Shown piece by piece: positions 59,298 to 64,000 of a stretch of 64,000 nt of DNA. Positions within the stretch are counted from its first letter, which is position 1. Every line of letters begins with the position of its first letter. A program made the translations under genes and the position numbers. The DNA comes from Asanoa siamensis (GTDB lineage: Bacteria > Actinomycetota > Actinomycetes > Mycobacteriales > Micromonosporaceae), in NCBI RefSeq assembly GCF_016862555.1, contig NZ_BONE01000033.1, forward strand, positions 26,821-90,820. The letters run 5' to 3'. The notes under the pieces were generated by a model. The model did no database searches. It was not told where the DNA came from and was given only the letters and a program-made list of their open reading frames with translations.

Positions 59298-60518
59298 GTG
59301 CAGGCAGCAGCCCCACCCATGAAGATCAACCCCGGCACCGCGCGGCGGATCGCGTTGGTGGTCGCGCTCACCGCGGCGGCGGTGGGCTTCGTCTGGGTGT
59401 ACGCGGCCCGGCGCGACTTCTTCGACCTGCGGATCTACGTGAGCGCGCTGCGCTGGTGGGCCGACGGGCACCCGCTCTACGACTGGGCGCAGCCCGACCC
59501 GGTGCAGGGTGAGCTCTACTTCACGTACCCCCCGTTCGCCGCGTTGCTGTTGCGCCCGTTCGCCGCCGTACCCGTCGGTTTCACGATCGGGTTCTTCTGT
59601 GTCTTCACCGTCGCCGCCGTCGCGGTGGCGGCCTGGTGGCTGACGGCCCCGGTCGCGGACCGCCGCGGCCTGCCCCGCTGGCTGCTGGCCGGCCTGCTGT
59701 TCCCGGTGGCGCTGGCGGTCGAGCCGACCCGCGAGACGTACTTCTTCGGTCAGATCAACATGCTGCTGATCCTGCTGATCCTGGCCGACTTCCTGTACGC
59801 GTCGCCGCGGCGCTGGTTCTGGGCCGGCGCCGGCGTGGGCCTGGCGACCGCGATCAAGCTGTTCCCGGGCATCTTCATCCTGTACTTCCTGGTCACCCGC
59901 CGCTGGCGCGAGGCGGCCGTCTCGGCGGGCACGGCGGCGCTGGCGACGCTGCTGGCGGCCGCGGTGGCGCCGCGGGACTCGTGGCAGTTCTGGACGTCGT
60001 CGCTGTTCTCGACGGAGCGGGTGGGGCGCATCGATTACACGGGTAACCAGTCTTTGCAGGGCTTACTGGCGCGCCTGGTCGCCCCGGCCGAGCCGGCTCG
60101 CGCCTGGTGGCTGCTGCTGGTCGTAGCGGTCACGGCCGTCGGCCTGTGGCGGGCGGCCCGAGCGTTCCGCGCGGGCGACGACCTGGCGGGCGTGACGCTG
60201 ACGGGCCTGGTGGGCGCGCTGGTCAGCCCGATCACGTGGCCGCACCACGTGTTCTGGTTCGTACCGGCCCTGGTCGTCCTGGTGGACTCAGGCCGCCGCC
60301 GGGACCTGCTGGTGGCCGGGGGGACGCTGGCGGTGGCGCTCTACGGGGTGAACACGTTCATCGACTGGGGCGTGGCGCCGGACCCGACCCGCACGGTAGG
60401 CGACTTCCTGCTGCGAAACCTCTACGTACTGGCGGCGCTGGCCCTGCTGGCCCTGCTGCCGGCCCGCACACCGGCACCAAACCGGACAGACCTAGCCACT
60501 CACCACGCGACGGGTTAA
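59298..60518 (+). CDS. GT87-family polyprenol-phosphate mannosyltransferase-like membrane protein
   Basis: 406 residues with about ten helices. The outside loop after helix 1 carries [30 protein letters not shown], and [17 protein letters not shown] follows, the DUF2029/GT87 signature with the catalytic Asp in the first loop. [15 protein letters not shown] and [15 protein letters not shown] are also typical. Likely an alpha-mannosyltransferase using polyprenol-phosphate-mannose for phosphatidylinositol-mannoside or cell-envelope glycans. Start GTG 59298 or ATG 59319. Confidence 0.88.
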   Translation: MQAAAPPMKINPGTARRIALVVALTAAAVGFVWVYAARRDFFDLRIYVSALRWWADGHPLYDWAQPDPVQGELYFTYPPFAALLLRPFAAVPVGFTIGFFCVFTVAAVAVAAWWLTAPVADRRGLPRWLLAGLLFPVALAVEPTRETYFFGQINMLLILLILADFLYASPRRWFWAGAGVGLATAIKLFPGIFILYFLVTRRWREAAVSAGTAALATLLAAAVAPRDSWQFWTSSLFSTERVGRIDYTGNQSLQGLLARLVAPAEPARAWWLLLVVAVTAVGLWRAARAFRAGDDLAGVTLTGLVGALVSPITWPHHVFWFVPALVVLVDSGRRRDLLVAGGTLAVALYGVNTFIDWGVAPDPTRTVGDFLLRNLYVLAALALLALLPARTPAPNRTDLATHHATG

Positions 60519-60835
60519 AATGTCCTTAACGGATCAAGTTCTCCCGTTGCCACCGTTCCCCCGGTGAGAGCGCCCCTTCGCGTCGGCAGCGCGGAGGGGC
60601 GCTCTAGCTTGTAGCGCGGTCTGACCAGATCAAGATCAAATTCGGGATCAAGTGCGGGTTTTCCCGGGTCCGCGGTGGTCCGGACCGCTGCTCCCGCCGG
60701 ACAACGCTCGCTCCGCTCGCTGCCAGGTCCGCGGTTGGCCCCAACCGTTTCGGCCCGTGAACCTGGCATGGCTGACGGCTCGGCGGCCTGCAGCGTGGCG
60801 GTGAGGGCCGCCCCGCTGCTCGACCCGTCAATGGT
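60519..60835. other. Intergenic region between convergent genes
   Basis: 317 bp with no credible gene. The left half holds the strong hairpin at 60567-60605. The right half has a GGTCCGGACC palindrome (60675-60684 region) and the sequence GTCCGCGG repeated, of no evident function. Confidence 0.6.
60567..60605. terminator. Bidirectional terminator hairpin
   Basis: AGAGCGCCCCTTCGCG (60567-60582) pairs with CGCGGAGGGGCGCTCT (60590-60605) with a single mismatch (loop TCGGCAG). It lies 49 bp after the GT87 stop and 230 bp before the stop of the convergent gene at 60836, so it can serve the plus-strand gene and perhaps both. Confidence 0.65.
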
Positions 60836-63800
60836 TCAGCTCGCCTGGTCGGTCGGATTGGCGCGGTTGTCAGCCGGCCGCTTGGCCGAGGTGGCGGCGC
60901 GCCGGCGGGTAGTGGCCGGCCGCTTGGCGGCCAGCGCCGCGACCGCGTTGTGGACCGGGCCGGCGTCGGTCGTTTCCGGCGCCGGCAGCCCGGCCGCGGT
61001 CTTCCGCCGCCGCTTAGCCGGCGTCGCGGTGCCACCCAATCCCCCGAAAGGAGTACCCGGCAAGGTCGCCCCAGCGGGCCGCGGACGTTCGCCCATGGCG
61101 GTTGCCGCGATCCCGTCGTCCGCCGCAGCCGCAGTGTTCGTGGCCGGAGCCGACTCCCGCGCGGCGTCATCTGTCGCCTCGGCCGGCTCTGATGTCGCCG
61201 TCTCGTCGGTCGCCGGCGGCGCGGTCTCGGCGGCCTTGCGGCGCGGCGAGCGGGTCGGCTTCTGCACCTTGTCGGGGGTCTCGGCGGCCGTCGCCTTCTT
61301 GGCCCGCGTGGCGCGGCGGGCGGCTGGCTTGGCTCCGGTGGCGGCGTCGTCCCCGGTCGCCGGGTCGCCCGCCGTGGCCTGGTCGCCCGTGGCCTGGTCG
61401 CCCGTGGCCTGGTCGCCCGTGGCCTGGTCGCCCGTGGCCTGGTCGCCCGTGGTGGCGACCTCGGTGCCGGTGCCGACCGGGGTGCCGGCCCCCGCCGGGC
61501 TGCCCGCCGTGATCGGCTCGTCGGCGGCCGAGCCCGCGGACTCGATGACCTCCGTGCCGGTCGTCGTCATCGGTTCGGCGATCGCCGCGTTCGCGTTGCG
61601 GTCCTCGGCCTGCGCCACCGCGTTGGCGCGGGACTTCGACCTGGTCGCCTTCGGCCGGTCGGTAGCGGCCACTCCCGACGCCGCGCGGCGCGGCTTCTTC
61701 GTCGGCTCCTTGACCGCCGGTACCCCGCCGGCATCCGAATCGCCGACGCCGTGCCCGACCGGGGCCTCCGCGGCCGCGGAACCGGCCGCACCCGAACCGG
61801 TGGTTGTCTGCGCGAACGTCGCGTCCGTCAACATCGGCTGCTCGGCGACGGCCTTGCCACGCCGGGACCCGGCGGCAGTCCGCCGGGACTTCGCCGCGGT
61901 CGCCGCCGGCTCCCCAGCGACCACCTGGCCGTCGTTGGGACCGTCGGCGGCCGCGACCGTCCCCTCTGCCGGTACGGGCTTCTCCCCGACGGACTCCACC
62001 GCGTCCCCGGACACCGAGCCCGCCCCCGCTCGGGCCGTCACCACAACCGCATCCCCGGCGGCTCCGCCATCGGCGCTCGCCCCCGGGCGGGCGGCCGCGA
62101 CAACCGAATACCCTCCGCCCCCACCATCGGCGCTCGCCCCCGGGTGGGCAGCCGGAATAGCCGAATCCCCTGCGGACTCACCCTCAGCCGACGCCGCGTT
62201 CGCCCCCGGCCGAGCCGCCACCACAACCGAATCCCCTGCGGACTCACCCTCGGCAGATCCCCGGCCCGACTTCGGCCGAGCAGTCTTTTCAACCGATTGC
62301 CCAGCGGCGTGGCCTTCGGCCGACACCCCGCCCGGCCCAGCCGCGGCTGCCTGACCTGGGTGGGTCGATGGCGGCTTCGCGGTGGTCTCGGCCGTCGGCT
62401 CCTGCGCGGCTGCCGCGTCCGTGGTGGGTGGGCGGTTGCCTGCCGCCTCGCGGGGCTGGGGGGCCGGCTTCGTCGTCCGGGGGCGGGCTGCTACGACCGG
62501 GCGGTCCGGGCTTTCGCCCGTCGGCTCCGTGGCCGTGTCGACGAAGACCACCGGGCGCTTCTTCGCGCGGGCCGTGCGCTTCGCCGGGCGTTCCGTGCCG
62601 TCCGCCTGCACAGACCGCAGGTGCGCCACCCCGCCCGAGCGCTGCGTCGGCGCGCGGCCGTCGGCCTCGTCCGGAGCGGCCGCCGCTGGGTTGTCGTCGT
62701 CCGTCGCTACCGCGCGGGTCGTCGGGATCGCGGTGGCCGCGCCCGCCGGAGCGCCGGAGGTTGGGGAGATCTCGACCGAGAGTTGGGCCGCTACCGCGGT
62801 CACCCCCGGCATCCCCGCCAGCCGGGCCGCCTCGGCCCGGCGCCAGGCGCTCGCCGACGGGGTCACCGATTCGGCGTCGTCGGCCGGGCCCGGCTGGGCC
62901 GGCGGCCAGGCCGGGCCAGGCGGCGGTGGCGGTGGCGGCGTGCTCGGCAGGCCCGCGCCGGCCAGCGCGTCCGCCAGCGTCGCCGGGCGCGCCGGCGGGT
63001 TGTCCGACGGCCAGCCCGGCCAGGGTCCGTCGGCGGCCCGGCTGGGTTCGCCCGGCAGCACCGGCAAAGGCTCGGCCACGTCCGCGGCCGGCAGGGCCGG
63101 CCAGACCGGCGGCGGGCCCGCCGGGCCCTCGCGGTCGTCCAAGGTGGCCGCGCCGAGGCGGGCCGAGACCTGGGGCACCTGGCTCGGGTCGACGACGAAG
63201 ACCACGTCGCGTGGGCGGGTCGGCCAGGCAAGCGCGGTGATGCCGCCGGCGATCAGCAGCACGCCCGCGGCGAGCAGGATCCAGCTCGTCGGCGGAAGCC
63301 AGCCGGGTGAGGCCGCGGCGCGGACCGTGACGGTTAGGGCCGGGCTCGCGTCGACGTGCATCACGACGAGGCTCAGCTCGCGGCCGTCGACCTCGTTGGC
63401 GGTCCATTCGAGCGTGCCGCTGCCCTGGCGTACCCAGAACGACTGTGATCCGGGCGCGACGCCCGACGCGGCCGGGCCGTAGACGCCCTCGCCGCCGATC
63501 GGGGTGCTGCGCACCGGGAGGTCGCCGCGGGCGACGGTGACAGCGTCGACCCGGGTCCAGGCGGAGCCGGACAGATACTCGCGGACCGCGTCCGCCGGGC
63601 CCAGGCCGAAGAACACGTCGCTGGCGCCGGTCAGCCGCATCCGCGTGTCACCGGCCCGGACGAACGCCGCGTCCTCGCGGAGCAGCTTGTCGACGTCGGT
63701 GACGACGATCGCCTGCCCGGGCGTGCTGACGGGCTCGAGGGTCCCGCTGAACGCACCGCCCGCGTCCCGATGTTGCATGAGTGTCCACAGTGAACCGCCG

Positions 63801-63874
63801 ACCAGCAGCACCGGCAGTCCGATGGTCAGCAACACCAGCCCGGCGACCGTGCGTACGACCCGCATCTGCGTCAT
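60836..63874 (-). CDS. Large membrane protein with a low-complexity, repeat-rich C-terminal region
   Basis: 1012 residues from ATG 63874. The N-terminal 230 residues form an E/TM domain: one helix (VAGLVLLTIGLPVLLVGGSLWTL), an extracellular folded part (TPGQAIVVTDVDKLL, LGPADAVREYLSGSAWTRVDAVTVARGD, SFWVRQGSGTLEW), then a second helix (WILLAAGVLLIAGGITALAW). The remaining ~770 residues are cytoplasmic and disordered, rich in Ala, Pro, Thr, Lys and Arg, including five TGDQA repeats, longer imperfect repeats with ASADGG, and RATRAKKATAA/KRRRKTAAG basic patches resembling histone-H1-like tails. Function unknown; the tail could bind DNA or polyanions at the membrane. Confidence 0.7.
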   Translation of the reverse strand: MTQMRVVRTVAGLVLLTIGLPVLLVGGSLWTLMQHRDAGGAFSGTLEPVSTPGQAIVVTDVDKLLREDAAFVRAGDTRMRLTGASDVFFGLGPADAVREYLSGSAWTRVDAVTVARGDLPVRSTPIGGEGVYGPAASGVAPGSQSFWVRQGSGTLEWTANEVDGRELSLVVMHVDASPALTVTVRAAASPGWLPPTSWILLAAGVLLIAGGITALAWPTRPRDVVFVVDPSQVPQVSARLGAATLDDREGPAGPPPVWPALPAADVAEPLPVLPGEPSRAADGPWPGWPSDNPPARPATLADALAGAGLPSTPPPPPPPGPAWPPAQPGPADDAESVTPSASAWRRAEAARLAGMPGVTAVAAQLSVEISPTSGAPAGAATAIPTTRAVATDDDNPAAAAPDEADGRAPTQRSGGVAHLRSVQADGTERPAKRTARAKKRPVVFVDTATEPTGESPDRPVVAARPRTTKPAPQPREAAGNRPPTTDAAAAQEPTAETTAKPPSTHPGQAAAAGPGGVSAEGHAAGQSVEKTARPKSGRGSAEGESAGDSVVVAARPGANAASAEGESAGDSAIPAAHPGASADGGGGGYSVVAAARPGASADGGAAGDAVVVTARAGAGSVSGDAVESVGEKPVPAEGTVAAADGPNDGQVVAGEPAATAAKSRRTAAGSRRGKAVAEQPMLTDATFAQTTTGSGAAGSAAAEAPVGHGVGDSDAGGVPAVKEPTKKPRRAASGVAATDRPKATRSKSRANAVAQAEDRNANAAIAEPMTTTGTEVIESAGSAADEPITAGSPAGAGTPVGTGTEVATTGDQATGDQATGDQATGDQATGDQATAGDPATGDDAATGAKPAARRATRAKKATAAETPDKVQKPTRSPRRKAAETAPPATDETATSEPAEATDDAARESAPATNTAAAADDGIAATAMGERPRPAGATLPGTPFGGLGGTATPAKRRRKTAAGLPAPETTDAGPVHNAVAALAAKRPATTRRRAATSAKRPADNRANPTDQAS
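61381..61452. repeat. 15-bp tandem repeats encoding TGDQA
   Basis: GGTCGCCCGTGGCCT occurs four times in exact tandem (61381-61440) followed by a 12-bp partial copy, with a diverged copy just before. Being a multiple of three it keeps frame within the large minus-strand gene, so copy number can vary between strains without breaking it. Confidence 0.9.
62067..62252. repeat. Imperfect ~60-bp coding repeats
   Basis: CATCGGCGCTCGCCCCCGGG occurs at about 62068-62087 and 62125-62144 (57 bp apart), and CCGAATCCCCTGCGGACTCA at about 62161-62180 and 62228-62247. These belong to a run of about 20-residue repeats with ASADGG, PGAS and ESAGDS in the low-complexity tail of the large membrane protein. Confidence 0.7.
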
Positions 63875-63954
63875 CCCCCTTGATCGCGTTACCGGACAAA
63901 CTGTACCCAACGTGACGATCCGAACACACGACGCAGATGGTTCGGCACGCGGAC

Positions 63955-63999
63955 AAAGAAAAACCCGCCGGTCCAGGGACAACGCCCCGGACCGGCGGG
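63955..63999 (-). terminator. Rho-independent-like terminator at the window edge
   Basis: CCCGCCGGTCC (63964-63974) pairs with GGACCGGCGGG (63989-63999). On the minus strand the hairpin is followed by TTTTTCTTTG (63963-63954), a good U-run for actinobacteria. It would end a transcript coming from beyond the right edge, just before the large membrane protein gene. Confidence 0.75.
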
Positions 64000-64000
64000 G

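Noticed and set aside
61381..61452. CRISPR-like array
   Set aside because: The 15-bp units are directly contiguous with no spacers and are in frame within a coding region.
60675..62354. 559-codon plus-strand frame opposite the large membrane protein
   Set aside because: Low-complexity Ala/Val/Ser repeats such as PVAWSPVAWSPVAW are the antisense reading of the TGDQA and other repeats; no start context.
1..64000. Prophage, insertion sequences, conjugative element or biosynthetic gene cluster
   Set aside because: No transposase, integrase, terminase, relaxase, PKS or NRPS genes and no terminal inverted repeats were seen; the region looks like ordinary chromosome.

Overview
This is 64 kb of a very GC-rich, densely packed actinobacterial chromosome. 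Start codons are often GTG, 4-nt ATGA/GTGA gene overlaps are common, and the third codon position is strongly G/C. The mix of genes suggests a Micromonosporaceae-type soil actinomycete: MmyB-type regulators, a SigE-family ECF sigma factor, a CBM2-tailed secreted esterase, a GT87 mannosyltransferase, and oligoribonuclease beside tRNA-His. The family assignment is inference. I see no insertion sequence, integrase, phage module or CRISPR array.

Layout. 1-5.3 kb: tail of a membrane protein, nhaA with a possibly structured leader, an ABC exporter pair, and an MmyB-type regulator. 5.4-9.4 kb: aldehyde dehydrogenase, two quinone-reductase-like MDR enzymes, and a small nucleotidyltransferase. 9.4-12.2 kb: molybdate importer modABC. 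12.4-15.3 kb: kup potassium transporter and a phytanoyl-CoA-type dioxygenase. 15.3-19.3 kb: an HxlR redox-regulator island containing an MFS exporter, a FrnE/DsbA-like gene with a stop codon inside its CxxC motif, and a frameshifted zinc dehydrogenase. 19.3-25.4 kb: DM13 protein, small basic protein, cyclophilin-like lipoprotein, a second MmyB regulator, a solitary mraY, a GNAT gene and a Mrr-like membrane protein downstream of a clear cobalamin riboswitch, an SDR, and a hypothetical. 25.4-32 kb: M20 hydrolase, alpha/beta hydrolase, a large AAA/TPR protein, then two head-to-head genes that both lack their 5' halves, and a tandem GNAT.

32-35.6 kb: a FecBCD-type ABC importer operon with an embedded methyltransferase. 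35.6-41.2 kb: DUF72, short GntR, two unknowns, secreted esterase, WrbA and its MarR regulator with two matching operators, and a FAH-family hydrolase. 41.3-45.3 kb: a complete PEP-dependent dihydroxyacetone kinase operon (DhaK, DhaL, EI, DhaM, HPr). It diverges from a 45.5-50.5 kb operon that alternates histidine phosphatases with FGGY kinases and ends in a D-2-hydroxyacid dehydrogenase. 50.4-54.1 kb: M23 peptidase, hydrolase, SMR exporter, and a molybdopterin oxidoreductase that could use molybdate brought in by modABC. 54.2-58.4 kb: Rv0909-like antitoxin, MmcQ/YjbR protein, GNAT, ECF sigma factor with a partner membrane protein, and a duplicated-domain membrane protein. 58.4-64 kb: tRNA-His, orn, GT87, and a 1012-residue membrane protein with a repeat-rich low-complexity tail.

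The most notable signals are a cobalamin riboswitch in front of a Mrr-like/GNAT gene pair with no obvious B12 link, a TAG codon replacing Trp in the CPWC active site of a DsbA-like protein, a deletion-type junction near 30.45 kb, the paired MarR operators, and the coupled kinase/phosphatase operon beside the dha operon.
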